The translations under genes were made by a program, and so were the position numbers. This document shows positions 1 to 8,204 of a stretch of DNA of 64,000 bases, one piece after another (the stretch's first letter is position 1; each line of letters opens with the position of its first letter). Source of the stretch: Paraburkholderia phenazinium (GTDB lineage: Bacteria > Pseudomonadota > Gammaproteobacteria > Burkholderiales > Burkholderiaceae). Below the pieces are notes generated by a model that saw nothing but the letters and a program-made list of their open reading frames with translations, was not told the DNA's origin and ran no database searches. The stretch is taken from assembly GCF_900142845.1 (NCBI RefSeq), contig NZ_FSRU01000001.1:3869706-3933705 (forward strand), read 5' to 3'.

Positions 1-1394
1 ATCATGGCCAGCGCACGCACCCCCGGCGCACCGGCGCCCATGTTGGCGTACTCGGCCTTGAGAATGGCGTAACTGTTGTTGGCAAAGATAATCGTCGTGA
101 TGTTCAGGCCTTCACGTGCCTGGGTCCACAGCGACTGGATCGTGTACATGGCGCTGCCGTCGCCGACCATGCAGAACACGCGCCGGTCCGGACAGGCGAG
201 CGCGGCGCCGGTGGCGACCGGAGTGCCATAGCCGATCGAACCGCCCATGTTATTGATGAGGTCATGCGGCGCCGCGCCGACGGTCAGTCCCATCGTCTCG
301 CGACCGGTGGTCAGCGATTCGTCGACGAGGACGCAGTTTTCCGGCAACGCGGCGGCCAGCGCCTGGGCGATGGTGGCGGGCGTCAATGCGCCGCTCGGCG
401 GCGGGGCGTCCGAACGCTGCTGGAGCACGGCCGCGCTGCTGGCCGCGCCGAGCGCCTCGACCAGCATCTCGAGACCGGCCGCACCGTCCTCGCCAATTTC
501 GACCAGCGCATGAACGCTGGTTCCGGGCGACTTAAGCAGGCTCGGTTTGTCAGGATAGCTGAAGAAGGCAATCGGCTCGGTCGTCTCCACGGTAACGATA
601 TGCCTGAAGCCTTTCAGATACTCGACAGCGAGGCCAACCGCATAGGGAATGCGTTCGAGCGTGACTCGCCCTGCCCCGCGTTCGATTCGCGAACTGAAGA
701 ACTGCGTCGCAACACGACAGCCGGTCGCCGCCTTGACCTTGCCCACCCATTCGAGCGCACGACCGCGTGTCGAGCGCCCCGCCAGCACGATCAGCGTCGG
801 CTCGCCCGAACGCAGCACCTGCGCAATGTGTTCGATACGCGCGGCATCCGGCGCCTTCGCCCTGGCAGGCGTGCGCGGCAGTACGGCTCGCTCGCCCGCG
901 TCCTGCCACGAGGTATCGCCGGGCAGGATGAGCGTCGCAATTTGCCCTGGGTGTTCGCTTGCCTTGCTCACCGCAGTCGCCACGTCCCACGCCACCGCAC
1001 TCGGCGACTCGACGCGGCGCACCCAATGGCTCAAGGGCCGCGCGAGACCCTCGATGTCGGAGGTCAGCGGCGGATCGTATTTCAGGTGCGCGGCCGAGTG
1101 CTCGCCCACGATGTTGACCATGCCCGACGACGCCCGTTTGGCATTGTGGATGTTGGCCAGCCCATTCGCGAGGCCCGGACCGAGATGCAGCAGCGTCGAT
1201 GCCGGCGTTTCTTTCATCCGGTAGTAGCCGTCCGCAGCGCCTGTGCAGACACCTTCGAACAGGCACAGGACGCTACGCATCAGCGGATTCTCGAGCGCCT
1301 TCAGAAAGTGCATCTCCGAGGTGCCCGGGTTCGCAAAGCAGATGTCGACACCCTGATCGGCGAGCGTCTGAACCAGGCTTTCGGCTCCGTTCAT
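1..1394 (-). CDS. Thiamine-diphosphate-dependent enzyme, acetolactate synthase / benzoylformate decarboxylase family (3' end beyond window)
   Basis: The minus-strand frame opens with ATG at 1394, three bases after the stop of the upstream aldolase gene, and runs off the window edge after about 464 codons. The N-terminal pyrimidine-binding domain has the ThDP-activating Glu at residue 47 (LFEGVCTGAADGYYR). Near the C-terminal end of the visible part, GDGSAMY followed by FANNSY is the ThDP/Mg motif. Such enzymes decarboxylate or ligate 2-oxo acids in the cytoplasm. As the last visible gene of an aromatic-acid operon it may act on a 2-oxo-acid intermediate, but the substrate cannot be read from sequence. 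It could equally be a benzoylformate- or oxalyl-CoA-decarboxylase-like enzyme; true acetolactate synthase is less likely in this context. Confidence 0.82.
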   Translation of the reverse strand, partial: MNGAESLVQTLADQGVDICFANPGTSEMHFLKALENPLMRSVLCLFEGVCTGAADGYYRMKETPASTLLHLGPGLANGLANIHNAKRASSGMVNIVGEHSAAHLKYDPPLTSDIEGLARPLSHWVRRVESPSAVAWDVATAVSKASEHPGQIATLILPGDTSWQDAGERAVLPRTPARAKAPDAARIEHIAQVLRSGEPTLIVLAGRSTRGRALEWVGKVKAATGCRVATQFFSSRIERGAGRVTLERIPYAVGLAVEYLKGFRHIVTVETTEPIAFFSYPDKPSLLKSPGTSVHALVEIGEDGAAGLEMLVEALGAASSAAVLQQRSDAPPPSGALTPATIAQALAAALPENCVLVDESLTTGRETMGLTVGAAPHDLINNMGGSIGYGTPVATGAALACPDRRVFCMVGDGSAMYTIQSLWTQAREGLNITTIIFANNSYAILKAEYANMGAGAPGVRALAM

Positions 1395-1397
1395 TGC

Positions 1398-2255
1398 TTA
1401 GTACCCCGCCATCTCGCGCGCCATGCCGACTACGCCATAGCTCTTCAACGGCGCCGAGATCAGGAAGCGGTAACCCTCTTCGAGCAGCCGCTTGTGATTC
1501 TTCGCATTGACGTGCGGATTGCCGACCACCACGTTGTGCTTGTGGCAGGTCTCGACGATCTGGCGCATCGCGTCGACCACGACCGGGTGCTCATACTGGC
1601 GCGGATAGCCGAGCTGCTGGCTGAGATCGCCCTCGCCAATCAGGATGAAGCCAATGCCAGGTACGTTCGCCAGAATGTCGTCGAGGTTTTCAATCGCTTC
1701 GGTGCTTTCGCACATCAAGCCGACCAGAATTTCGCCTTCAGGGGCCAGCGGCCAGACATCGGCCTTCCTGTAGTAATCCGCCATGCTCAAACCCCAGTAG
1801 CGGGCCGCGTTGGCGGGACCATCGCCCCGGATGCCCTTCGGCTCGTACAGCGGTGCGTCCTTGGGCCGTGCGTAACGGCACGATGCGACTGCGTTATAGG
1901 CCTGCTCCACGGTCGACACATGCGGCCAGACCACGCCATAGGCGCCGCGATCGAGCACCTGCTTGGCGAAGGACTGGTTCATCTCGGCGCCGTTAGCGGG
2001 AATACGCGCAATCGGGGTGACGCGCGGCGCCACCGATGCGGACTCGGCAATCTGCTTGCGGCTCAGCATGTATTGCAACGCATCGCCCAATGCCGTTACG
2101 TCATACGGGTTGTGCTCCATTTCGAAGACGAGGCCGTCATACGGCGCATCGCTCATTTCGATGGCGTTCTGCTTGTCCAGTTTGGAAAACGCGGCGAAAG
2201 CAGGCTTGCCGGATTCGAAAGCGCGAATAATGCTGTTGAGTCGGGTATCGCTCAT
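1398..2255 (-). CDS. HpcH/HpaI-family class II aldolase
   Basis: A 285-residue cytoplasmic aldolase of the HpcH/HpaI (2-oxo-acid, pyruvate-forming) superfamily. Visible landmarks are FEMEHNP with His48 (catalytic base region), Arg84 in ARIP, metal-ligand Glu183 (CESTEA) and Asp210 in GEGDLSQQLG. A GAGAGAA ribosome site precedes the ATG. In this operon it could cleave 4-carboxy-4-hydroxy-2-oxoadipate to pyruvate and oxaloacetate, the last step of protocatechuate 4,5-cleavage. The classical enzyme there (LigK) belongs to a different fold, so this would be an analogous replacement. That role is inferred from neighbours only; a 2,4-dihydroxyhept-2-enedioate-type substrate is an alternative. Confidence 0.85.
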   Translation of the reverse strand: MSDTRLNSIIRAFESGKPAFAAFSKLDKQNAIEMSDAPYDGLVFEMEHNPYDVTALGDALQYMLSRKQIAESASVAPRVTPIARIPANGAEMNQSFAKQVLDRGAYGVVWPHVSTVEQAYNAVASCRYARPKDAPLYEPKGIRGDGPANAARYWGLSMADYYRKADVWPLAPEGEILVGLMCESTEAIENLDDILANVPGIGFILIGEGDLSQQLGYPRQYEHPVVVDAMRQIVETCHKHNVVVGNPHVNAKNHKRLLEEGYRFLISAPLKSYGVVGMAREMAGY

Positions 2256-2318
2256 GGTCGTTCTCTCTCGTTGATGGGGTGCTTAAGGGGCCGCACTGAG
2301 GGGCTGCACGAAGCCGGT

Positions 2319-3305
2319 TCAGTCGGCCGCTTTCCAATACATGAAACCCATGCCCTCGCCGGTGCCGGCGGGCGTCCGCCAGCAGGGAACGTAGTCCACC
2401 AGCGTCATCTCGGCGCCGGTTTCCTGCACCGCTTTCATCACGCTGACGTAGAGCTTGATTTCGGATGTGCCCGACTGGTAGGAGCGGTTATCCACTGCGG
2501 CCAGACCGTCATAGTCGTAGTCGGCCAGCATCTTCATGATGCTGTGGTCGAATTCCTCGTCGTTGACGAAGTGCGACAGGCCGCCCGACGCAAAAATGCC
2601 CACTCGCACATCCTCGGGCCATGCCGTGATGGCATCGCGCAGCACACGGCCGAATTCGATGCAGCGCGACATCGAAGGCTGTGTCGGCGGGTAGAAGCAA
2701 TTCATGATGATCGGCACATGCGGCGGCGGGTTGTCGCCCATGATCTGGTGATACACAAAGCTGTACGCATGCGGCACCACCGGATACTCCGGCAACGGCT
2801 TCATCCACACGTTGTCGGGCCATGCAAAGAGGTCGGTCAAATCGAAACCTTCGCCCTGGAAGTGCTCGATCAGATAGGTGGCCAGCCGCGGATGACACTT
2901 GTGCGTGACGTGGTGGTCGGGTGCATAGACGGCGCGCTGCGGCGGCCCATTGTGCACTTCCGCGCCGCTGTAAATAGCGATCGACGGCGAGAACTCGGTG
3001 AAGATCTCCTTCTGGTCCTTGCCCAGAATGATCGCGACATCGATGTCGGCGGTGCGGTAGGCTGCAGCCATCTCGTCAAGCGCGGTACGGCAGCGCGTGG
3101 CGCGCTCAGTGCGCTCCTCGAGCGTCAGGAATGGCTCGAACGCTGCGCCGCGGTGCGCTTCCAGATCGGGGTAAGTCCAGATCTGGTTGCGAAACCACAA
3201 TTCCGGATTGTTGCGGTCCCGCTCCCCGTTCTTGAGCCAGTCTTCCGGTGCCTGACCCAGCATGCCGCTATGCGGCACCGCCATCCCGAATACAATCTTC
3301 GCCAT
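2319..3305 (-). CDS. LigB-superfamily extradiol aromatic ring-cleavage dioxygenase (catalytic subunit)
   Basis: A 328-residue class III (LigB-type) non-heme Fe(II) dioxygenase. Visible landmarks are His12 in AVPHSGM, the PHAYSFVYH segment, and SGGLSHFV, the usual signature with an active-site His. It would open the ring of a catechol-type acid such as protocatechuate or gallate using O2. Protocatechuate 4,5-dioxygenase normally needs a small LigA partner, and gallate dioxygenase has it fused. Neither a fused nor a separate LigA-like piece is visible in the operon, so it may work alone or on another substrate. It is followed by the aldolase 63 bp downstream and preceded by the MFS gene. Confidence 0.87.
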   Translation of the reverse strand: MAKIVFGMAVPHSGMLGQAPEDWLKNGERDRNNPELWFRNQIWTYPDLEAHRGAAFEPFLTLEERTERATRCRTALDEMAAAYRTADIDVAIILGKDQKEIFTEFSPSIAIYSGAEVHNGPPQRAVYAPDHHVTHKCHPRLATYLIEHFQGEGFDLTDLFAWPDNVWMKPLPEYPVVPHAYSFVYHQIMGDNPPPHVPIIMNCFYPPTQPSMSRCIEFGRVLRDAITAWPEDVRVGIFASGGLSHFVNDEEFDHSIMKMLADYDYDGLAAVDNRSYQSGTSEIKLYVSVMKAVQETGAEMTLVDYVPCWRTPAGTGEGMGFMYWKAAD

Positions 3306-3376
3306 TTAGGATTTCTCAGTAAATTAATATGTTCAACACAGCCGGCTAGTCCTGCTATACGGCCATGCCTTGATTG

Positions 3377-4657
3377 CTAGGCTTGCCGCAGCGAGCCATG
3401 CGTTTCGGTCACCTTGGGCGCCCATTCGGGACGGAACAGGGTCGCCGTGGCCAACGCGCCGATCAGCAGAAAGACCAGGATCACCAGCATCGGCAAGTCG
3501 TAACTCCCGCTGACGTGGAGCAACCAGCCCGACAGACTCGCCGCCACGCCGCCGGCAAGACTGGTGGCAACCTGCTGCACGCCCGTGACGAGACCAATCG
3601 CCTGCTTGGGGATCAAGGTCAGCCGGGACAACACCAGGTTGTTTGCGGTCGCAAGACCGAGCAGCGAAAGCGAAAGCACGTTCCAGAACAGCGCCACATT
3701 GAGCGAGTGGGCATAGGCGCCGAGCAGTACGGTGCAGCCGCCCACAAAGCCCGCGATGGTGAAGATCTTGCGGACCAGAATCGGGTTGCCGCCGCGGGCA
3801 ATGATGCGGTCCGCGGCCCAGCCTGCGAGCGCCGCGACGATGGCGATGCCGGCGAAGCTGAAGAAGGTGAAGAGTCCTGAGCGTGAAATCGACAGGTTGC
3901 GTTGTTCCACCAGATACGCCGGCATCCACGTCATACAAAAGAACGTGAAATAGCCGTAGCAAAAGTTGGTGATCATGCCGCCCCAGACAACCGGGCTGGC
4001 CAGGATGCTGCCGAGGCTGACGGTACGTGCGCTTCGATTGGCCAGCGTGAGTTCGGCTTTCGATGGCAAGTCGTTGCGCACCATCAGCAGCCATGGCGCG
4101 AGCCAGATCATCCCCACCAGGCCGGTCGCGACAAACATCACCTGCCACGAGTAATTCACGAGGAACCAGGCGCCGACCGGCGCACCGAGTGCGGGCCCGA
4201 ACTTGTTACCCATCGCCAGAATGCCGACGGCAAGACCGTTCTGGCTTTCGCCGAAGTGGTTGCGAATCCAACGATAGCTCGCGGGAATCACAATGGCCTC
4301 GGCCATGCCGATGATCAACCGCATGACGACGAGACTCGCGAGCGCCGTCACCGCCCCCATCAACGCGGTGGCGAGGCACCATAGCGCGAAGCTGATCGCG
4401 TAGGGCCACTTCACGCCGTAGCGGTCGGCCACCCAACCCATCGGGACCTGGAACAGACCGTACGACCAGAAGAAGGCCGCGTTGATCCAGCCGCGATCGA
4501 CGTCAGTGAGCGCAAAATGCTGAACGAAGCCTGCGTCCGCCAGCGTGGAAGAAATGCTGGTGCGATCGACAAACGAAATCAGAACACCGATCGCAAGGAG
4601 CGTGAGAATGGCCCAGCGGCTCGCGGTCCCGGGTCGTGCAGGTTTGCCTGTCTCCAT
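3377..4657 (-). CDS. MFS transporter, anion:cation symporter (ACS/phthalate permease-like) family
   Basis: About 426 residues with roughly twelve hydrophobic segments. The N-terminal half has ISFVDRTSISS in TM1 and GWVADRYG in the TM2-3 loop, both typical of ACS-family carriers for organic anions (phthalate, galactonate, glucarate and similar). ATG at 4657 is preferred over an upstream in-frame codon at 4798. The upstream one would add 47 non-hydrophobic residues and overlap the preceding gene, while 4657 follows an AAAGAGAAACAGG site. Its position inside the aromatic degradation operon suggests uptake of the pathway substrate. Confidence 0.85.
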   Translation of the reverse strand: METGKPARPGTASRWAILTLLAIGVLISFVDRTSISSTLADAGFVQHFALTDVDRGWINAAFFWSYGLFQVPMGWVADRYGVKWPYAISFALWCLATALMGAVTALASLVVMRLIIGMAEAIVIPASYRWIRNHFGESQNGLAVGILAMGNKFGPALGAPVGAWFLVNYSWQVMFVATGLVGMIWLAPWLLMVRNDLPSKAELTLANRSARTVSLGSILASPVVWGGMITNFCYGYFTFFCMTWMPAYLVEQRNLSISRSGLFTFFSFAGIAIVAALAGWAADRIIARGGNPILVRKIFTIAGFVGGCTVLLGAYAHSLNVALFWNVLSLSLLGLATANNLVLSRLTLIPKQAIGLVTGVQQVATSLAGGVAASLSGWLLHVSGSYDLPMLVILVFLLIGALATATLFRPEWAPKVTETHGSLRQA

Positions 4658-4749
4658 CTGCCTGTTTCTCTTTATGATGATGAGTTCCGCGCGCCGGCTG
4701 CCCGATTCGCCGCGGCACCTCGAGTAGCCGGCGCACATGCGACGCAAGC

Positions 4750-5601
4750 TCAGGCGAGGCCCGGATACAGTTGCTGCGCAGTCTTGCCGAAGATCCACGC
4801 GCGATCTTCATTGCTCAGGCTTGCCAACCCTGCCTGAGCGGTCGCGAGAATCTCCGAGAGCCTGCCCGGCGAGGTTGGATAGTTCGAACCCCAGGCCATC
4901 CGTTGCGCACCGAACGCCTCGACCACCTTCGGAAAGAACGTTTCCGCACTGGCCTTTTCCTTTTTCACATCGCCGAAGATGCGCGGCGTGAGCTTCAGAT
5001 AGATGTTCTCGAGCGGCGCCAGCTCGAACAGGCTTTGTGCCGCTGCATACGGCGCGCCATCCGCCACCTCGGGGCGTCCCAGGTGATCGAGGATGATGCG
5101 CACCTTGGGAAAGCGCCGCGCCAGTGTCGTGACCTGCGGCAGTCCGATCGGGCCGGTCTGGATACACATGGTGAGGCCGAGTTCGGCGCATAGCTCCCAC
5201 GCCGGGAATGAACGCGGATCGTCGAGTTCGCTCGGGTCGAACTCCTTGGTGCTGCCGCCGGTGAAGAGGCGCAGACCCGCGAGGCCCATCTTGACCCATT
5301 CGAGAATGCGTTCCGGCGCATCCGGCTGCAGAACGTCGACCGAGCCGACCGCGACCAGGCGGCCTGGATACTTGCCGCATCCTTCGACGACATAGCGGTT
5401 GTCGAAACCGTAGGTCGTGGAAGAGTGAACCACCGCAGCCCTGGCCACACCGGCCTCGTCCATTGCCGCGATCAGCGTTTCGACCGTCGTCGGACGCTCC
5501 TTCGACCAGTCCGAGCGCTTGCCGAACAACGGCGCCGGCGGATAGCGGGTCTCGTCGTCCGAGATGATGTGCGGGTGAATATCAACAATTGAGGAAGTCA
5601 T
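4750..5601 (-). CDS. Amidohydrolase of the COG3618 / 2-pyrone-4,6-dicarboxylate hydrolase (LigI) type
   Basis: A 283-residue TIM-barrel amidohydrolase. The metal-binding HPH motif lies at residues 9-11, and ILDHLGRPEV and WGSNYPTSPG occupy the usual late-barrel positions. In LigI the last of these is WGTDYP, so the general-base Asp is Asn here, a substitution also seen in many COG3618 members. The pathway role would be hydrolysis of 2-pyrone-4,6-dicarboxylate to 4-oxalomesaconate, which is the substrate of the next-door LigJ-type hydratase. This adjacency is the main support for a lactonase role. A different lactone or amide substrate is possible, and catalytic competence with Asn is uncertain. 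Confidence 0.8.
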   Translation of the reverse strand: MTSSIVDIHPHIISDDETRYPPAPLFGKRSDWSKERPTTVETLIAAMDEAGVARAAVVHSSTTYGFDNRYVVEGCGKYPGRLVAVGSVDVLQPDAPERILEWVKMGLAGLRLFTGGSTKEFDPSELDDPRSFPAWELCAELGLTMCIQTGPIGLPQVTTLARRFPKVRIILDHLGRPEVADGAPYAAAQSLFELAPLENIYLKLTPRIFGDVKKEKASAETFFPKVVEAFGAQRMAWGSNYPTSPGRLSEILATAQAGLASLSNEDRAWIFGKTAQQLYPGLA

Positions 5602-5655
5602 AGTGCCTCTGTGCCTGTCTCTCTGCCTGTTCGTTGCATGCGGCTCGCGCCGATG

Positions 5656-6681
5656 TCATTTGCCGCGCGCTTTCAGGCGCGCATCGAGACGCGGATAGAC
5701 GCGCCGCGCATTGCCCTCGAAAATCTTGTAGCGATCGTCGTCCGACAACGCGGTACAAGCGTCGATGTAGCGCTTGGTGTCGTCGAAGTACTGGCCGGTT
5801 GCCGGATCCTTGCCGCGCACGGCGCCGATCATCTCCGAGCCGAACAGCACGTTGTCTGCGGGAATCACTTTGGTCAGCAGCTCGACACCCGGCTTGTGGT
5901 ACACGCAGGAGTCGAAGAAGATGTTGTCCAGCAGGCCTTCGAGCGGACGGGCGCGCATCTCGAGTGACATGCCGCGATAACGGCCCCAGTGATACGGTAC
6001 CGCGCCGCCGCCGTGCGGGATCACGAGGCGCAGCGTCGGGAAGTCCTTGAACAGGTCCGATTGCAGAATCTGCATGAACACCGACGTATCCGCGTTCAGG
6101 TAGTGGGCACCGGTGCCGTGGAAGCACGGATTGCACGAAGCGGCCACGTGGATCATGGCGGGTACGTCCAGATCGACCAGCGCTTCGTAGAGCGGATACC
6201 ACTCGCGATCGGTCACCGGTGTGCCGGTCCAGTAGCCGCCGGTCGGATCGGGGTTCAGGTTGCAGCCCACAAAGCCCAGTTGCTCGACGCAACGGCGCAA
6301 CTCGCGGATGGAATTGGCGGGCGCGGCACCCGGCGATTGCGGCAACTGGCAAACCGGCGCAAAGTTGTCCGGATAGAGTTCCGTCACGCGGTAGACGAGA
6401 TCGTTCGAGACCTCGGCCCATTCCAGGCTGGTGCGCTCGTTGCCCAGGTGGTGGCTCATCAGGCCGGCGATCGGCGAGAACAGCGTGAGGTCGCTGCCGC
6501 GCTCGCGTTGCAGCTTGAGCTGACCGTTGCCGATCGCTTCGCGAATCTCGTCGTCGCTGACAAAGGCGCCGTCACGCGAGGGGGCGTTGGCCGGGTTGTC
6601 GGCAAACTCGACCTGCTTCGCGCGCCAGGCGCGAAACGATGCGGGTACGGTCGTAAAATGGCCGTGACAATCGATGATCAT
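5656..6681 (-). CDS. ligJ: 4-oxalomesaconate hydratase-like amidohydrolase (LigJ family)
   Basis: The product is 341 residues, the usual length of LigJ. The N-terminus IIDCHGHFTT carries the paired metal-ligand histidines (6 and 8). IPHGGGAVPYHWGRYRG and LFGSEMIGA match the later metal and active-site strands of this subgroup. LigJ adds water to 4-oxalomesaconate to give 4-carboxy-4-hydroxy-2-oxoadipate in the protocatechuate 4,5-cleavage and gallate routes. The gene sits 20 bp after a 4,5-dihydroxyphthalate-decarboxylase-like gene and 54 bp before the LigI-type gene. The family also contains other aromatic-acid decarboxylases and hydratases, so the symbol is a best guess. Confidence 0.8.
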   Translation of the reverse strand: MIIDCHGHFTTVPASFRAWRAKQVEFADNPANAPSRDGAFVSDDEIREAIGNGQLKLQRERGSDLTLFSPIAGLMSHHLGNERTSLEWAEVSNDLVYRVTELYPDNFAPVCQLPQSPGAAPANSIRELRRCVEQLGFVGCNLNPDPTGGYWTGTPVTDREWYPLYEALVDLDVPAMIHVAASCNPCFHGTGAHYLNADTSVFMQILQSDLFKDFPTLRLVIPHGGGAVPYHWGRYRGMSLEMRARPLEGLLDNIFFDSCVYHKPGVELLTKVIPADNVLFGSEMIGAVRGKDPATGQYFDDTKRYIDACTALSDDDRYKIFEGNARRVYPRLDARLKARGK

Positions 6682-6701
6682 TGTTTTTCTCTCAGGTCAG
6701 C

Positions 6702-7676
6702 TCAGCGGGCCAGCGGGTCTACAAACAACTCGCTAACGGACATGCGACGCGGCGTGAGACCTTGCTTGAACGCCGTGGCTTCCAACGTCTCGATGGTCTT
6801 GAGGTTTTCCGGCAGACCGTACGGCAGCGGATCGTGTCCGACGATCTTGCGCAGTTCGAGGTACTTCTTGTCGCTGGCACCGGTGGCCTCGCCAGCATCG
6901 AGACGTGCCAGCCATGCTTTTTTCGCTTGCGCGAAGGCGTCGTAAATCGATCTGGCGATCCACGGGTGCTCTGCGAGCACCGAGTCCTTCACGACGATGG
7001 TGCCGTGCATCGGATACACCCCTGTGCGGGCGTAGTACTCGGTTTCGAGCTCGGTTGCGTTGGGCAGCAGATCGGGATAGTCGGCTTCGACTTCCTTCCA
7101 TCCACCCGTGGGCGCACCGGTGCGGCCGATACCCGCAGCCGCGGCAAAACCGGCCGACAACTCCCCCGAGGCCATCATCTCCGCCAGCGAGCTTCCGGCC
7201 GGTGCGTGGATGACATTCGACGGCAACTTGAGTTGCGTGACATGCTCTTCGTCATCGACCACCCAGGTGACCTTGGAGGAGTCGAGACCGAACTCGTCGA
7301 TCAGGACCTGGCGCGTCCACACGCCGGTCGTCACCGAATAGGCGCGCACGCCCACCTTCTTGCCTTCCAGGTCTTTGGGAGTCTTGATGCCGGCGTCCGG
7401 GCGCACCAGCAGGCCGCCATGGTGAAAGCGCCGCACGACGAAGATCGGCAGGCCGACGAACGGTGCGCCATAGGCGCGGGCGATGATGTACGTGGTCGGC
7501 GCCAGTTCGCAAACGTCGAATTCGACGTCGCGCACCATCCGGCGAAACGCGCCGATTTGCGGCTGGACGGTGACGAACTCGGCGTCCACGCCCTCGATGG
7601 GAATGGAGCCATTGCGAATAGCCGACGTGTGTGGGTGCTCAGCAATTGCGATCTTGAGCGGGACTTTCTTGGTCAA
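6702..7676 (-). CDS. 4,5-dihydroxyphthalate decarboxylase-like protein (periplasmic-binding-protein fold, no signal peptide)
   Basis: 324 residues with the fold of ABC solute-binding proteins: two lobes, FDVCELAPTTYI, LEGKKVGVRAYSVTTGVW, HGTIVVKDSVLAEHPW. The start, MTKKVPLKIAIAEHP, is not a signal peptide, so the protein should be cytoplasmic. This subgroup includes 4,5-dihydroxyphthalate decarboxylase (Pht5/OphC type), which yields protocatechuate. That product would feed the downstream LigB-, LigI- and LigJ-like enzymes. CTGGAGAG lies 10-17 bases before ATG 7676, and this is the first gene of the minus-strand operon. The alternative, a substrate-binding subunit of an importer, is less likely because no export signal or transporter genes accompany it. 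Confidence 0.7.
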   Translation of the reverse strand: MTKKVPLKIAIAEHPHTSAIRNGSIPIEGVDAEFVTVQPQIGAFRRMVRDVEFDVCELAPTTYIIARAYGAPFVGLPIFVVRRFHHGGLLVRPDAGIKTPKDLEGKKVGVRAYSVTTGVWTRQVLIDEFGLDSSKVTWVVDDEEHVTQLKLPSNVIHAPAGSSLAEMMASGELSAGFAAAAGIGRTGAPTGGWKEVEADYPDLLPNATELETEYYARTGVYPMHGTIVVKDSVLAEHPWIARSIYDAFAQAKKAWLARLDAGEATGASDKKYLELRKIVGHDPLPYGLPENLKTIETLEATAFKQGLTPRRMSVSELFVDPLAR

Positions 7677-7750
7677 CGTTCTCTCCAGGGGATTAATCGT
7701 CGCAGACGGCTGGACGAAGGCTCCAGCGCCGGACGGATAGTCTCGATGGG

Positions 7751-8185
7751 GTGAGAATATTGAAAGTCGGGGCGCGCGTCCCTACACAAAAAGCAGATTC
7801 GATGGCACTTTTGTTGGTGGGCGGCGGGTGCGTGCGCGTGCGCTCGATCCGCCACTACGATGAGCACGGTCTGCTGACCTCCATTCGCGCGAGCAATGGC
7901 TACCGCGCGTTTCCACTCGCAGCCGTCACCCAGGTCCGGCAGATTCAGCGCATGATCGAAGGCGCAAGTGCCTGCACCGAAACCTCTGAGACGCAGCGCA
8001 AACGGCTGGCCTCGATTGAACGTCAGATAGCGGATCTCGAACGCCGTCGCGCACGTCTGCTTAAGACGCTGACCGATGGGGCCATTCCAGCTTTAGACCA
8101 GGAATCTCCTGAACCGGAAGTGCGCGCCAACACGACGAATGGGTCTCGCCACGCCGCGAAAAAACCGCCAATCCGATCGAAATAG
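7751..8185 (+). CDS. MerR-family-like regulator with a non-canonical N-terminus
   Basis: The core VRSIRHYDEHGLL-ASNGYRAF plus a C-terminal coiled-coil segment (IERQIADLERRRARLLKTL) are the recognition helix/wing and dimerisation helix of MerR proteins. The first HTH helix expected just before (a KIGELAxxTGV-type segment) is missing. It is replaced by a glycine- and leucine-rich stretch (ALLLVGGGCVRV), and no other frame supplies it. The start is either GTG 7751 or ATG 7802. It lies head-to-head with the aromatic operon and just upstream of the copper operon, so it might have regulated either. It may be a decayed regulator. Confidence 0.55.
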   Translation: MRILKVGARVPTQKADSMALLLVGGGCVRVRSIRHYDEHGLLTSIRASNGYRAFPLAAVTQVRQIQRMIEGASACTETSETQRKRLASIERQIADLERRRARLLKTLTDGAIPALDQESPEPEVRANTTNGSRHAAKKPPIRSK

Positions 8186-8191
8186 CTACGC

Positions 8192-8197
8192 TATACT
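8192..8197 (+). promoter_or_regulatory. Possible -10 element of the copper operon, abutting the first start codon
   Basis: TATACT lies seven bases before ATG 8205. No good -35 hexamer was found at the usual distance, and no Shine-Dalgarno sequence precedes the ATG. If it is used, the transcript would begin at or next to the start codon. Read by eye only. Confidence 0.3.
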
Positions 8198-8204
8198 TGC
8201 TGCG

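Noticed and set aside
264..3380. Very long plus-strand open frame of about 1038 codons opposite the aromatic operon
   Set aside because: It is the antisense shadow of three minus-strand genes with clear family motifs; its translation is Arg/His-rich without domain signatures.
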